A DNA stretch of 64,000 nt from Bacteroides sp. 51 (GCF_010500965.1 NZ_QVMI01000002.1:205548-269547), one strand, 5' to 3'. Positions 8,064 through 17,514 are shown, counted from the first letter of the stretch. The notes: generated by a model from the letters alone, not told the origin. Program-made: numbers and translations.

Positions 8064-8941
8064 CAGATGCGGTCGAGTACGGTTTTGATTAATGTGTCGA
8101 TGGTGTTCCGGTATCCGGTATTGGCTTCCTTAATCAGTCGATTGGCAATAACCATACAAACAGTGGTTGCTTTATGCCCCATTAGTTTACTGAGTCCGGC
8201 AAGTGCGGAACTTTCCATTTCGAAGTTAGTGATTCTGTGACCATTGTATTCGAAGGTTTCAATTTTCTCGTTTTGCTTCGGATCGGCCAATGGAATACGG
8301 AGTTCACGTCCCTGCGGACCAAAGAACCCACTTGCTGCGATAGTCACCCCGCGTACCATTTCGTCTTTAGCGATGCGATTGCACAATTCGGGATCGGCAT
8401 CAATTACATAAGGAGCCGGGTTCCCGATGTTGCCCGTCCAGCCCATGTGTGCCAGGAATGCTTTCTCAAATTCCAGATCGCAAGCTTCGTTACGTCCGGC
8501 ATAGAAGTTTAGTAAACCATCAAACCCAACCGACTTTTGTGAGCAAATAAATGTTCCTACAGGTGTGTTGGGTTGCAATCCGCCACAGGTACCAATGCGT
8601 ACTAACTCCAGTTGGCGGAAGTTTTCTTTTTCTTCACGCGTGTTGAAGTCTATATTGGCAAGTGCATCAAGTTCGTTTAATACGATGTCAATATTATCAC
8701 AGCCAATTCCGGTAGAAAGAACTGTAATTCGTTTGCCTTTATATGTTCCTGTACAGGTTTTGAACTCACGACTTTCTACTTCAAATTCTTTATTGTCGAA
8801 GTGTGATACAACGAGTGCCACGCGTCCGGGATCACCGACCAGGATTACTTTATCTGCCAGTTGTTCCGGTTTTACGTGAAGATGGAATACGGAGCCATCT
8901 TCGTTGATGATTAGTTCGGATGAAGGGAAATATTTCTTCAT
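8063..8941 (-). CDS. Nucleoside phosphorylase (uridine phosphorylase-like)
   Basis: A 292-residue member of the PNP/UDP family, which splits nucleosides with phosphate to give a base and ribose-1-phosphate. Visible signatures are VGDPGRVALV near the N-terminus (phosphate site), GTCGGLQPNTPVGTF in the middle, and NFEMESSALAGLS, where the Glu-Met-Glu contacts the ribose. The start is set at ATG 8939-8941 (MKKYFPSSELI). The 17 further codons upstream overlap the short spacer after floA and carry no family sequence. It is followed directly by the exonuclease gene. Uridine-type specificity is the likeliest reading but not proven. Confidence 0.88.
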   Translation of the reverse strand: MKKYFPSSELIINEDGSVFHLHVKPEQLADKVILVGDPGRVALVVSHFDNKEFEVESREFKTCTGTYKGKRITVLSTGIGCDNIDIVLNELDALANIDFNTREEKENFRQLELVRIGTCGGLQPNTPVGTFICSQKSVGFDGLLNFYAGRNEACDLEFEKAFLAHMGWTGNIGNPAPYVIDADPELCNRIAKDEMVRGVTIAASGFFGPQGRELRIPLADPKQNEKIETFEYNGHRITNFEMESSALAGLSKLMGHKATTVCMVIANRLIKEANTGYRNTIDTLIKTVLDRI

Positions 8942-8999
8942 AATTTTATTTTTTAAGGATATGTCGCCCGCATGGAAACCAGGGTGCGGCACCTTGCCG

Positions 9000-9989
9000 C
9001 TATCCTAACGGTTTACTTGTTCCCGAATTAGGTTTGGCAATATTTTCACGCATAGAGGTATCTGCTTCGATATTCTTCATGCGATAGTAGTCCATGATTC
9101 CCAGATTGCCATTGCGGAATGCTTCTGCCATTGCTTTAGGAACTTCTGCCTCTGCTTCAATAACCTTCGCACGGGCTTCTTGTGCTTTAGCTTTCATTTC
9201 CTGTTCGGTAGCTACTGCCATTGCACGGCGTTCTTCGGCCTTTGCTTGTGCGATATTCTTATCGGCATTCGCCTGATCCATTTGCAGAACGGCACCAATG
9301 TTCTTACCAATATCAATATCGGCAATATCAATAGATAAGATTTCGAATGCAGTTCCTGCATCCAACCCTTTGCGAAGTACAAGTTTGGAAATGGTGTCCG
9401 GGTTTTCAAGTACAGCTTTGTGATTGGTCGATGAACCAATAGATGATACGATACCCTCACCAACACGGGCAAGAACAGTATCCTCACCGGCACCGCCGAC
9501 TAACTGGCGAATATTGGCACGTACTGTTACGCGAGCTTTGGCTATCAACTGAATACCATCTTTGGCCATTGCTGTAACGGGAGGTGTATCAATTACTTTA
9601 GGGTTTACTGACATCTGAACCGCTTCGAATACATCACGTCCGGCGAGGTCAATGGCTGTTGCCATTTGGAAAGATAATTCGATATTCGCTTTAGATGCCG
9701 ATACCAGTGCATGTACTACTTTCTCTACATGCCCACCGGCCAGATAGTGAGCTTCCAGTTCGTCGCGTGTGATATTACTTAGTCCGGCTTTATGAGCCTC
9801 GATCATAGCCGGAACAATAATATAAGGAGGCACATTACGAATACGCATCAGAAAGAGTTGTACCAGAGAGATGTGGACTCCCGAAACCTTGGCGGACAAC
9901 CAAAGGAAGAATGGTACATAATGAAAGAAAATGGCAAGAAAGATAATAGCACCAGCTATTATCGCAATGGTAAGATACATTGGGTCCAT
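9000..9989 (-). CDS. floA: Flotillin-like protein FloA
   Basis: A 329-residue flotillin-like scaffold protein. It has one N-terminal membrane segment (about 5-27) with short hydrophobic re-entry ([13 protein letters not shown]), a SPFH/band-7 core, and a C-terminal Ala/Glu-rich coiled coil ([20 protein letters not shown]). The family organises membrane microdomains. Its upstream neighbour is an NfeD-type protein 28 bases away, the classic FloA-NfeD pairing. Length and sequence are those of a complete family member. The stop codon touches a short GC-rich palindrome shared with other spots in this window. Confidence 0.95.
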   Translation of the reverse strand: MDPMYLTIAIIAGAIIFLAIFFHYVPFFLWLSAKVSGVHISLVQLFLMRIRNVPPYIIVPAMIEAHKAGLSNITRDELEAHYLAGGHVEKVVHALVSASKANIELSFQMATAIDLAGRDVFEAVQMSVNPKVIDTPPVTAMAKDGIQLIAKARVTVRANIRQLVGGAGEDTVLARVGEGIVSSIGSSTNHKAVLENPDTISKLVLRKGLDAGTAFEILSIDIADIDIGKNIGAVLQMDQANADKNIAQAKAEERRAMAVATEQEMKAKAQEARAKVIEAEAEVPKAMAEAFRNGNLGIMDYYRMKNIEADTSMRENIAKPNSGTSKPLG

Positions 9990-10017
9990 TATGTTCTGTT
10001 TTTAGTGAATAATATAT

Positions 10018-10485
10018 TTATTTATCTTTTTCTACAAGGATGGTGCCGTCTGAGATCCGGGTTACGATAACCGCAGTCTTTTCATCCAGAAAACCATCGG
10101 TCGATTTTACCTCTACTATCTTTCCGTTGATCTCGGCATAACCGATCAGAGCCAGGCGGGTAGTGGCAACACCCTTTTCGCCTACCTGAATGCTATGCTC
10201 CGCTTTCTTATCAACTTTAGAATCAATATTCTTTTTCAAGGAAATTTTATCAAGCGTTTTAGAGCGCATAAAAAGTACAATAGAACCTATACAGGCTATG
10301 GCCGAAACGGTTAAGGTGATAAAACCTGCAACAGGTCCCATATAAACGAAGGCATAATAATTGGCGTATAGCAAAGCTCCAACAGCAGCAATCCCTGCAA
10401 TACTGATTCCAGGAATAAAGAATATTTCTACCAGAAGCAGGATAATAGCTGCAATGAGCAAAACGGCGATAATAAGTATGTCCAT
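10018..10485 (-). CDS. NfeD family membrane protein
   Basis: A 155-residue short-form NfeD protein without the serine-protease domain. Hydrophobic segments lie at about 4-25, 28-47 and 50-73. A C-terminal OB-fold of about 60 residues begins near VGEKGVATTRLALIGYAEING. NfeD proteins work with SPFH/flotillin proteins in membrane quality control. It lies 3 bases after the TPR gene and 28 bases before floA, so the three form one transcription unit. Function inferred from family and neighbour. Confidence 0.92.
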   Translation of the reverse strand: MDILIIAVLLIAAIILLLVEIFFIPGISIAGIAAVGALLYANYYAFVYMGPVAGFITLTVSAIACIGSIVLFMRSKTLDKISLKKNIDSKVDKKAEHSIQVGEKGVATTRLALIGYAEINGKIVEVKSTDGFLDEKTAVIVTRISDGTILVEKDK

Positions 10486-10488
10486 ATT

Positions 10489-11922
10489 TTATTTTTTAAG
10501 GGATTTAATCTCTTCGTTACGTATATTAGTCGCCAGAGTGTCTAATTCGTCACTCAATGTACCTACCTTTTTTTCCAGATAAAGAATAGCGGAAGCCATT
10601 TTGTCTTTATCCGTTTTGTTGGCTACGGCATATGTATTACGTTGTTCTTCCAGTCTGTTTACTTGTGTCTTGTATTCCTTTTCCTGTTGCTGGTATTTAT
10701 TGAACAATTCTTTTGCGCGGGTTGATTTGAAATCATTTACACTGTGATAAGTATATTGATCGTTGATGATAAATGCAAAGTCATATGTCTTGCGCTCTTT
10801 GGTGGTTTGAGCCATAGCACTGGCAAGTCTTTCCTTGGCGGCAGTTACTATGGTTTCGTCTTTCCAGGTATCTTTTATAGAGGTCAGTTTAGCCAGGTTA
10901 CGTATTTTTTTAGGGTCCATAGCTTCATAGTTATATGCCTGGCGGGAGGTATTGGGTACAAAGACATAGATGCAAACTTTGTTTTCCGGCTGGTGGCGGT
11001 CTGTGGCAAACCACCCGAGGTCATTAAACTCGTCAATCACATACATATAATCGTTGTATGGAGAGTTGAAAGGCATCCCTACATTTTCCGGTGCCAGATA
11101 AGTTTCGGAACCACTGTTATAGCGGGTTACAAGGATATCGTAACCACCCATAGAATGTGGACCGTTCGAAGCAAAATAGATCGTAATCCCGTCTGTAAGG
11201 ACAAACGGATAGTTGGCATCGCCACCGGAATTGATACTTCCGGGCAATTCCACTCCTTTGCTCCACTCATTCAACAACTTGTTTTGGGAGAAAATATTCA
11301 ATGAGTTGTCACTGCCGGTTTCGCTATAATATATTTTATTGCCCAATTCGGTTTCGTATACCGTGCCTTGATTGTTTCCTTGTACATTGAAGAATTCGTT
11401 ATAGGTGTAAACGGTGCCTGACTCTTCACTGATTTTGTAAGTATCAAGGAAGTTGGTCTTATCTACAATGAAACTATCAATAATACAAACGTCTTCTACT
11501 CCTTTTAGCATACGGGCATTGACCTTACTTCTTTCCAAAAGCATGGTGGCTTCTTCTGTTGATTGTTTTCTTTTGGTTTGAGCTTCGATATACTCTTCAA
11601 ATGCTTCAACAGCTTTCTCGAATTGATAAGCATGATCGTATGCCTGCCCCAGATAGAGGGGACCGTTCTGTATTTTCCTTTTTGTGGCGAATTCAAGATA
11701 TTTAATGGCTTTTTCCGGTTCACCGGTTTTCAAACAGCACACTCCATACCAATAGTTATAGTTGGCATTGTTTGGTTGTGCTTTTACTTGCTTCTCAAAT
11801 GCGGGTTTAGCTTCTGCATATTGCCCTTTGGTAAACATAGCTCTGGCTTGATCTAGTGTTTGGGCAGATAGGCTGCCGAACAGGAGGCAACAGAATAATA
11901 TAATCGTATATCTTAGTTTCAT
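10489..11922 (-). CDS. Exported TPR and PD40 beta-propeller protein
   Basis: A 477-residue exported protein (signal MKLRYTIILFCCLLFGSLSAQ). Two to three tetratricopeptide repeats lie at about 25-125 (QTLDQARAMFTKGQYAEAKP, NYNYWYGVCCLKTGEPEKAI). A WD40-like PD40 propeller follows at about 160-330, with NYPFVLTDGITIYFASNGP and GGYDILVTR typical of Bacteroidota envelope and OmpA-linked proteins. The C-terminus is a coiled coil (LFNKYQQQEKEYKTQVNRLE) with no OmpA domain. It leads the FloA/NfeD transcript, suggesting a link to envelope organisation. Exact role unknown. Confidence 0.82.
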   Translation of the reverse strand: MKLRYTIILFCCLLFGSLSAQTLDQARAMFTKGQYAEAKPAFEKQVKAQPNNANYNYWYGVCCLKTGEPEKAIKYLEFATKRKIQNGPLYLGQAYDHAYQFEKAVEAFEEYIEAQTKRKQSTEEATMLLERSKVNARMLKGVEDVCIIDSFIVDKTNFLDTYKISEESGTVYTYNEFFNVQGNNQGTVYETELGNKIYYSETGSDNSLNIFSQNKLLNEWSKGVELPGSINSGGDANYPFVLTDGITIYFASNGPHSMGGYDILVTRYNSGSETYLAPENVGMPFNSPYNDYMYVIDEFNDLGWFATDRHQPENKVCIYVFVPNTSRQAYNYEAMDPKKIRNLAKLTSIKDTWKDETIVTAAKERLASAMAQTTKERKTYDFAFIINDQYTYHSVNDFKSTRAKELFNKYQQQEKEYKTQVNRLEEQRNTYAVANKTDKDKMASAILYLEKKVGTLSDELDTLATNIRNEEIKSLKK

Positions 11923-12039
11923 AAGTAGGTTATCTTTTTATTAAACTCAAAAATACAAAGTTTTGAGTATTTCTTCCAAAGATAATAAAATTAACTTCCT
12001 TGAATTGCACTTTTCGTTATTAAGAATCATACTTTTCGT

Positions 12040-12047
12040 TATTTTTG
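12040..12047 (+). promoter_or_regulatory. Candidate -7 box upstream of ttcA
   Basis: TATTTTTG fits the Bacteroides TAnnTTTG consensus, 18 bases before the chosen ttcA start. A direct repeat ACTTTTCGTTATT-like sequence begins near 12009 and again near 12031, 22 bases apart. No clear TTG -33 box is present, so the promoter call is tentative. Confidence 0.4.
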
Positions 12048-12064
12048 CAGTCAATTTTACAAAT

Positions 12065-12799
12065 ATGGCACAATTCACTGAAGAAGAAAAAACAATCCGT
12101 CGTATAGATAAACGCTTTAATAAAGGTGTTGTCGGGTATGGATTGATAGAAGAGGGAGATAAAATACTGGTTGGTTTATCGGGTGGCAAAGATTCTTTGG
12201 CCTTGGTAGAGTTGCTGGGAAGACGTTCGCGTATCTTTAAACCTCGTTTTACGGTAATTGCTGTTCATGTGGTAATGACCAATATACCTTATCAGGCCGA
12301 TCTGGAGTATTTGAGGGCACATGCTGCTGCGTATGATATTCCATTGATTGTATATGAAACTTCGTTCGACCCAAGTACTGATACGCGGAAGTCGCCTTGC
12401 TTTCTTTGTTCATGGAACCGCAGGAAAGCGCTTTTTACTGTGGCTAAAGAGCATGGGTGCAATAAAATAGCTTTGGGACATCACATGGATGATATTCTTG
12501 AGACGTTACTGATGAATATAACTTTTCAGGGAGCTTTTAGTACAATGCCCCCCAAGTTGATTATGCGGAAATTCGATATGACGATCATTCGTCCTATGTG
12601 TTTGGTGCATGAGTCTGACCTGATTGAGCTATCGGAGTTGCATGTCTATCAGAAGCAGAAAAAGAATTGCCCTTATGAGTCGCAATCCAGCCGGAGTGAT
12701 ATGAAAGGGATTTTACATCAGTTGGAGGCGATGAATCCTGAAGCGCGCTATAGCCTTTGGGGAAGTATGACTAATATACAGACTGATTTATTACCTTAA
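12065..12799 (+). CDS. tRNA 2-thiocytidine synthetase TtcA-like PP-loop protein
   Basis: A 244-residue protein of the TtcA family, which thiolates C32 in some tRNAs. The PP-loop ATP-binding motif is GLSGGKDSLALVELLG. The cysteine pair is SPCFLCSWNRR, the CxxC expected to bind the iron-sulfur cluster, and GHHMDDILETLLMN is the conserved downstream helix. I start at ATG 12065 (MAQFTEEEK). The frame extends 34 codons upstream, but that stretch is a hydrophobic artefact across the promoter. The adjacent DUF486 gene begins 12 bases after the stop. TtcA is more likely than TilS because of the CxxC and short length. Confidence 0.9.
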   Translation: MAQFTEEEKTIRRIDKRFNKGVVGYGLIEEGDKILVGLSGGKDSLALVELLGRRSRIFKPRFTVIAVHVVMTNIPYQADLEYLRAHAAAYDIPLIVYETSFDPSTDTRKSPCFLCSWNRRKALFTVAKEHGCNKIALGHHMDDILETLLMNITFQGAFSTMPPKLIMRKFDMTIIRPMCLVHESDLIELSELHVYQKQKKNCPYESQSSRSDMKGILHQLEAMNPEARYSLWGSMTNIQTDLLP

Positions 12800-12811
12800 A
12801 TAATTGCTTAT

Positions 12812-13186
12812 ATGCTTTCACATGGCGTTTATTCGATTCTTCTACTTATTGTATCCAATATCTTTATGACATTTGCCTGGTATGGGCACTTAAAACTTCA
12901 GGAGATGAAGGTGATTACAAACTGGCCGCTTTATCTGGTTATTTTGTTTTCGTGGTTTATCGCTCTTGCGGAGTATGCTTGCCAGGTACCGGCAAACCGG
13001 ATTGGGTTTGTTGGCAATGGTGGTCCTTTCTCGCTGATGCAACTGAAGGTGATACAAGAGGTGATTACGCTTGTAATCTTTACAGTGTTTACAACGGTGC
13101 TGTTTAAAGGCGAATCGCTGCATTGGAATCATTTCGCTGCATTTGGGTGCTTGATACTGGCGGTATATTTTGTGTTTTTGAAGTAG
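12812..13186 (+). CDS. DUF486 (DMT-superfamily-like) membrane protein
   Basis: A 124-residue integral membrane protein with four hydrophobic helices (about 5-25, 35-55, 75-95 and 103-122). The stretch FIALAEYACQVPANRIGF followed by SLMQLKVIQEVITL is the signature of DUF486, a family related to small multidrug-type DMT transporters. The substrate is unknown. It follows ttcA closely on the same strand and converges on apbE, whose stop is 6 bases away. Confidence 0.88.
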   Translation: MLSHGVYSILLLIVSNIFMTFAWYGHLKLQEMKVITNWPLYLVILFSWFIALAEYACQVPANRIGFVGNGGPFSLMQLKVIQEVITLVIFTVFTTVLFKGESLHWNHFAAFGCLILAVYFVFLK

Positions 13187-13191
13187 TGGTA

Positions 13192-14217
13192 TTACTTCTC
13201 TATTATATACTTCTTCATGTTTTCAGTAATGTAGGTCTTGAACTTTCCATCCTCATCACTGTATATGAGACATGCGCCAATTGTAGAATTAGCATTGGCA
13301 AAAGTTTCGGCTTCTTCCAGGCCCATAACCATGAAGGCGGTGGCCAGGGCATCGGCAGTCATACAATCCTGGGCAACTACGGTTGCCGAAAGTATACTGT
13401 GTTGAACAGGATAGCCGGTGCGTGGATCGATGGTGTGGGCATATTTCTTGCCGTCTTTATAGTAGTAGTTGCGGTAATTGCCGGAGGTAGCTACGCCACG
13501 ATCGGTAAGTTGAAGAATCATTTGCAGTTCTTGATTTACGGAAAGTGAATCGTCTATCGGTTTGTTTATTCCGATGCGCCACGATGCTTGTTTAGGGTTT
13601 ACGCCTTTCAGGGCCAGTTCGCCGCCGATATCGACCATATAGTTTTTTATTCCTTTCCGTTGCAGGAATTGTGCCAGTACATCTACGGCATATCCTTTGG
13701 CTATGGCACTGCAACTAACCATGATGCGTGGATCTTTCTTTTTTACTTTTCCTTCTTTCAGGGTTATATTCTTGTAGTTTGTAAGTTCCAGAAGGCTATC
13801 AATGATATGCTCGTTGGGCCATTCTCCTTTCTTAAAGCCGAATCCCCAGGCGTTGGCCAGTGCGGCAATCGTTATATCGAAAGCTCCGTTAGTCTCTTCG
13901 GAGATTTCCATAGAACGGTTAAATACGTTCTGGAAGAGTGTATCGGTTGTGATATCTTCATTCCGGTTGACCTGGCTAATGACGGAACTGTCGTTGAATG
14001 GAGAGAGTGAAGCATCGAAGCGTTTCAGCTCTTGTTCTATTTCTGTTTTTAGGTCTTCGGGGTATTGGTAGGTCATGGTATAAACTGTTCCGAAGATGAG
14101 CCCCTGAGTTTGTTGATAGGGTAGGGCGGTGTTTTCTCTTCTTAGGATATATACTGTTCCCAGGATTAGTGGAATGAGCCAAAGTAAGCGGGCTCTTGAG
14201 GGTTTCTTAGCTTCCAT
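13192..14217 (-). CDS. apbE: FAD:protein FMN transferase (ApbE family)
   Basis: A 341-residue ApbE-type enzyme that uses FAD to attach FMN covalently to threonine of target proteins such as Na+-translocating NADH dehydrogenase or Rnf subunits. An N-terminal membrane anchor lies at about 8-27. Core signatures are GTVYTMTY, SAIAKGYAVDVLAQFL, VDIGGELALKG, YAHTIDPRTGYP and MTADALATAFMVMG, the last including the metal and flavin site. It lacks a lipoprotein Cys, so it is probably membrane-tethered. It is the last gene of a six-gene minus-strand run, 2 bases after mntP. Confidence 0.95.
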   Translation of the reverse strand: MEAKKPSRARLLWLIPLILGTVYILRRENTALPYQQTQGLIFGTVYTMTYQYPEDLKTEIEQELKRFDASLSPFNDSSVISQVNRNEDITTDTLFQNVFNRSMEISEETNGAFDITIAALANAWGFGFKKGEWPNEHIIDSLLELTNYKNITLKEGKVKKKDPRIMVSCSAIAKGYAVDVLAQFLQRKGIKNYMVDIGGELALKGVNPKQASWRIGINKPIDDSLSVNQELQMILQLTDRGVATSGNYRNYYYKDGKKYAHTIDPRTGYPVQHSILSATVVAQDCMTADALATAFMVMGLEEAETFANANSTIGACLIYSDEDGKFKTYITENMKKYIIEK

Positions 14218-14219
14218 GA

Positions 14220-14795
14220 CTATTGCAGGTAAAGGTGTTCGACTAAAATTTTAACTCCGATGATGACCAGTATCAAGCCTCCCCATAGTTCGACACGGAT
14301 TTTGCGTCCATATCCGCAGCAGCTTCCAAAGAGTACTCCGCCGATGGATAGGATAAACGATACGAATCCGATGATACAAATGGGGCTGAGTATATCGGAA
14401 AAGGTGTTCATGTCCAGAAAAGCAAATGATACACCTACGGCCAATGCATCGATACTTGTGGCGATGGCAAGGGTGATGATTACTTTAAAGTTGCATGGGT
14501 TGAAGGGTTCTCTGTTTTCTTCACCTTTTAGTGATTCGCGTATCATACGTACACCCAGAAATACGAGAATACAGAAAGCAATCCAATGGTCAACGCTTTG
14601 GATGTGATGATGGAAGGTGTTGGCACCTGCCCATCCGATGAGTGGCATGATGGCCTGGAATAGTCCGAAGAAAAAGGCCATGGTTAGCATCGGTCGGATG
14701 CGAGGTTGCTTTAATATAATGCCACTTGCAATGGATACAGCCAGGCAATCCATAGCCAGACCTATTGCAATCAGCCATATTTCAATTCCGGCCAT
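14220..14795 (-). CDS. mntP: Manganese efflux pump MntP
   Basis: A 191-residue, six-helix membrane protein that exports Mn2+. The duplicated three-helix halves each carry an acidic signature: GLAMDCLAVSIASG in the first helix and ATSIDALAVGVSFAF in the fourth. The C-terminal GGLILVIIGVKILVEH is typical. The family's usual mntP riboswitch is not evident because the gene lies inside an operon, 1 base after the DUF6048 gene. Confidence 0.95.
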   Translation of the reverse strand: MAGIEIWLIAIGLAMDCLAVSIASGIILKQPRIRPMLTMAFFFGLFQAIMPLIGWAGANTFHHHIQSVDHWIAFCILVFLGVRMIRESLKGEENREPFNPCNFKVIITLAIATSIDALAVGVSFAFLDMNTFSDILSPICIIGFVSFILSIGGVLFGSCCGYGRKIRVELWGGLILVIIGVKILVEHLYLQ

Positions 14796-14796
14796 C

Positions 14797-15546
14797 TCAG
14801 AAGGGGAGTTTATAGATTAATGAGTATGTAAGTCCAAAACGATTTGAGTCATATTCTCCATATCCGGGAACATACCAGGGATCGCCATATTCGTTTAATG
14901 AAGTATTCATGCTTCGTTTATATCGTAGGCTCCAACCCATGTAGAAGTCTTTGTAGACTTTAGTGCGTATGCCGACCACCAATTCCAGCCATCCCATGCT
15001 TGCTTTCAGACCTTTATGGTCGAATGCAACGCTACCACCCCAGATGTTATCCGTCAGGCTTGGGTTTTCCATGTTTCCTTCGAATATCGGGTCTTCGGCA
15101 GGTGTGCTGACTGCATCGTAAGAGAAACTGGTGTATCCATACCGGAAGCCCAGGTACAGGAAGTTTGGATTGCCTTTCTTGTACATGGTATTATAGTTCA
15201 TCCCAATGCGGAAATAGGGTGCGCTACTTTTATAGTGTGTTCCCCGTTCGCTCCAGGCATCGGTTGTTCCGTATCCGATTTCTACGATAGGGAAGAATCT
15301 GTTCTTCAGATTGGCTTCTACGGCTATTTCGGAACTAAGGAAGTCGCTACCAAATACCTTGGCGCCCAGTCCGTAGATGTCGGCACTTACGGTGAGCCCA
15401 TTGTATAATGGAAACTCTACAATGTCTTCTTTCTTCTTGTCTTTGTCTGACGTGGAGTTCTGGGCGTGTATCGATGCGGTGCAGACAAGAAACAGAATAA
15501 GGCTGATTGCTTTAACGATAGTATAATTCAAGGTTTTTTGTCCCAT
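14797..15546 (-). CDS. DUF6048-type outer-membrane beta-barrel protein
   Basis: A 249-residue exported protein (signal near ISLILFLVCTASIHAQ). The mature part has alternating aromatic strands such as FLYLGFRYGYTSFSYDAV and MGWSLRYKRSMN, and ends in RFGLTYSLIYKLPF, with the C-terminal Phe typical of BAM-inserted barrels. I believe it is DUF6048, which usually sits beside DUF6452 as it does here. Its ATG lies 35 bases inside the upstream gene, so translation is probably coupled. Molecular function unknown. Confidence 0.75.
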   Translation of the reverse strand: MGQKTLNYTIVKAISLILFLVCTASIHAQNSTSDKDKKKEDIVEFPLYNGLTVSADIYGLGAKVFGSDFLSSEIAVEANLKNRFFPIVEIGYGTTDAWSERGTHYKSSAPYFRIGMNYNTMYKKGNPNFLYLGFRYGYTSFSYDAVSTPAEDPIFEGNMENPSLTDNIWGGSVAFDHKGLKASMGWLELVVGIRTKVYKDFYMGWSLRYKRSMNTSLNEYGDPWYVPGYGEYDSNRFGLTYSLIYKLPF

Positions 15547-16000
15547 CGGTGTTTGTACTATTATTGGTTACACGAATTGAATCCAGCCTGTGTTTTGTAT
15601 ATTTAAGCCCCAGTATGGCTTGTTTCATCTCATATCCACACTCCATGGATATGAAGTTCGGGGTATTGGTGTGGCGGATTGTTATGGTGTCTGTTGTTAC
15701 CTGGCTATACTGGAAGATCACTATAGTGGTGTCTTTGGTGTACTGCAATGGGAGAGACAAATCGTGTACGTCTTTCTGATTGTTGAGGAGGATGGAGTCT
15801 GTACCGAATGCCGTGATTTTGAGTGAGTCGAGTGTATCTCTCACTGATGTTCCGGCTTCTGTCTTTCTATAAATGTAACCATTAAGCATGGCGCGACCTG
15901 CGGTGGAGCAATCGCTCTCGCCGGCACAGGATGATACGGTTATCCCAATCAGCGGATAGGCTACGATGAGGATGAATATGAGTTTTGCGAATTTCTTCAT
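15512..16000 (-). CDS. DUF6452-type exported protein
   Basis: A 162-residue exported protein starting at ATG 15998-16000 (MKKFAKLIFILIVAYPL). The 30 codons upstream in frame overlap the glycosyltransferase 3' end and are not convincing. After the signal peptide comes SSCAGESDCSTAGRAMLNGY; the Cys pair could be a lipid-anchor site plus a disulfide. The rest is predicted beta-rich (TIRHTNTPNFISMECGYEM). Gene order with the DUF6048 barrel suggests a shared envelope function, possibly a periplasmic partner. Family name is from memory. Confidence 0.7.
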   Translation of the reverse strand: MKKFAKLIFILIVAYPLIGITVSSCAGESDCSTAGRAMLNGYIYRKTEAGTSVRDTLDSLKITAFGTDSILLNNQKDVHDLSLPLQYTKDTTIVIFQYSQVTTDTITIRHTNTPNFISMECGYEMKQAILGLKYTKHRLDSIRVTNNSTNTDGTKNLELYYR

Positions 16001-16013
16001 TGTTGCTTTTATC

Positions 16014-16964
16014 TTAAATAGTTTCTTCAATTTGATAATCATTCCGGCCTGTGGCGTTCCGCGAGATGAGTTCTCCGAGGAAGCCGGCAAGAAAGAGTTG
16101 GGTACCGATGATCATGGAGGTCAGCGCCAGGTAGAAATAGGGCGAATCTGTTACCAAGCGGTAGGGCAGGCCTTTGGACATGGCATAAAGTTTGCTTGCT
16201 CCGACAATGACCACGGCTATGAAGCCGATGACGAACATCAGCGATCCGAGGAGTCCGAAGAAGTGCATGGGTTTTACACCGAAACGGGCCAGGAACCACA
16301 GGGTGGCCAGGTCGAGGTATCCGTTCACAAAACGGCTTACGCCGAACTTGGTTGTTCCGTACTTACGGGCTTGGTGTTGTACCACTTTTTCTCCGATTTT
16401 GTTGAATCCGGCATTCTTTGCCAGATAGGGGATGTAGCGATGCATTTCACCGTATACTTCAATGTTCTTTACCACTTCTTTCCGGTAGGATTTCAACCCG
16501 CAGTTAAAGTCGTGCAGGTTTTTGATGCCGGAAACCCTGCGGGCGGTGGCATTGAAGATCTTGGTGGGGAGAGTCTTTGAAATGGGGTCGAAGCGTTTTC
16601 TTTTCCAGCCGGAAACCATATCGTAGCCTTCTTCTTTGATCATCCGGTAGAGTTCGGGAATCTCGTCGGGGCTGTCTTGCAGGTCGGCATCCATCGTGAT
16701 CACGACATCGCCTTGTGCGGTTTTGAAACCACAGTACAGGGCTGGCGATTTTCCGTAGTTGCGACGGAATTTAATACCTTTCACATGCTCGGATTGGTTG
16801 CTCAGGTTTTCAATGACTTTCCATGAATTATCGGTACTCCCGTCGTTAACGAAGATCACTTCAAACGAAAAGCCGTTTTCGTTCATCACCCGTTCTATCC
16901 AGTTGTATAGTTCGGGCAGCGATTCTTCTTCATTGAACAGGGGGATGACAACAGATATATCCAT
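16014..16964 (-). CDS. GtrB/DPM-like family 2 glycosyltransferase
   Basis: A 316-residue GT2 enzyme expected to move a sugar from a nucleotide donor to undecaprenyl phosphate. The GT-A domain begins DISVVIPLFNEEESLPELY, with VNDGSTDNSW, the DxD-type MDADLQDSPDEIPEL and DFNCGLKSYRKEVVKN. Two C-terminal membrane helices (about 235-260 and 273-297) match the bactoprenol glucosyl transferase/ArnC architecture. It sits between the DUF4199 gene (13-base gap) and the DUF6452 gene (13-base gap). The sugar cannot be read from the sequence. Confidence 0.92.
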   Translation of the reverse strand: MDISVVIPLFNEEESLPELYNWIERVMNENGFSFEVIFVNDGSTDNSWKVIENLSNQSEHVKGIKFRRNYGKSPALYCGFKTAQGDVVITMDADLQDSPDEIPELYRMIKEEGYDMVSGWKRKRFDPISKTLPTKIFNATARRVSGIKNLHDFNCGLKSYRKEVVKNIEVYGEMHRYIPYLAKNAGFNKIGEKVVQHQARKYGTTKFGVSRFVNGYLDLATLWFLARFGVKPMHFFGLLGSLMFVIGFIAVVIVGASKLYAMSKGLPYRLVTDSPYFYLALTSMIIGTQLFLAGFLGELISRNATGRNDYQIEETI

Positions 16965-16977
16965 GATCTTTTCGGGT

Positions 16978-17514
16978 TTAGGAAATAACTTGTTTCTTTT
17001 TTGCTACAAACGGTGCGGTTATCAATGCCAGAATGCTGCAATAGAGCATGTTCTGGGATAATAGTTGCATGGCGATTTCGATGGCGCTCATAGAACGTAT
17101 CAGGTTGATTATGTCCGGAAGGTTGTATGGTTCCATCATTGTTTCGAATCCCGGTACGCTTTTGGCTTCTTCGAGCAGGGCGCTGTAGGTGTCCATCATG
17201 TATCCGTGGTCTATGAAACGGAAGTAAATGTAATGGCCCACGGCCGTCAGCAATGAAGCAAAGAGGTACATAAATACCATAAACAGCCAGGATTGCATGA
17301 AGGTGATGTTGCCACCGCATATCTTTTCCCGGAAGGTGCGGGCGTAGTAATATCCCATAAAAGGCACTGCTATGGTCAGCGTAAAGAACAGCAACATGAG
17401 GAACGAATTGGACAGGCCCATAGGGAAGAGGGCGAACTTGGCAATCCAATAGACTCCCATATAGGTACCAAAATGCATAGCATACCGCTGTAGATTTATT
17501 CTGTTTTCAGCCAT
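16978..17514 (-). CDS. DUF4199 membrane protein
   Basis: A 178-residue protein with four hydrophobic helices (about 18-33, 36-58, 70-95 and 148-170). It carries the family-type centre FREKICGGNITFMQSWLFMVFMY. DUF4199 proteins are Bacteroidota-specific, commonly found directly upstream of a GT2 glycosyltransferase as here, and may help membrane glycan export. That role is inference. It is the first gene of the six-gene run ending with apbE. Confidence 0.88.
   Translation of the reverse strand: MAENRINLQRYAMHFGTYMGVYWIAKFALFPMGLSNSFLMLLFFTLTIAVPFMGYYYARTFREKICGGNITFMQSWLFMVFMYLFASLLTAVGHYIYFRFIDHGYMMDTYSALLEEAKSVPGFETMMEPYNLPDIINLIRSMSAIEIAMQLLSQNMLYCSILALITAPFVAKKKQVIS

Noticed and set aside
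10744-11304. 186-codon plus-strand frame
   Set aside because: It lies entirely on the opposite strand of the TPR/PD40 gene, which has a signal peptide, domains and operon context. The frame has no recognisable domain.
13588-14010. 140-codon plus-strand frame
   Set aside because: Antisense to apbE, whose motifs are unambiguous.
14220-14820. mntP (yybP-ykoY) riboswitch upstream of mntP
   Set aside because: Only one base separates the DUF6048 stop from mntP, so there is no leader for a riboswitch here.
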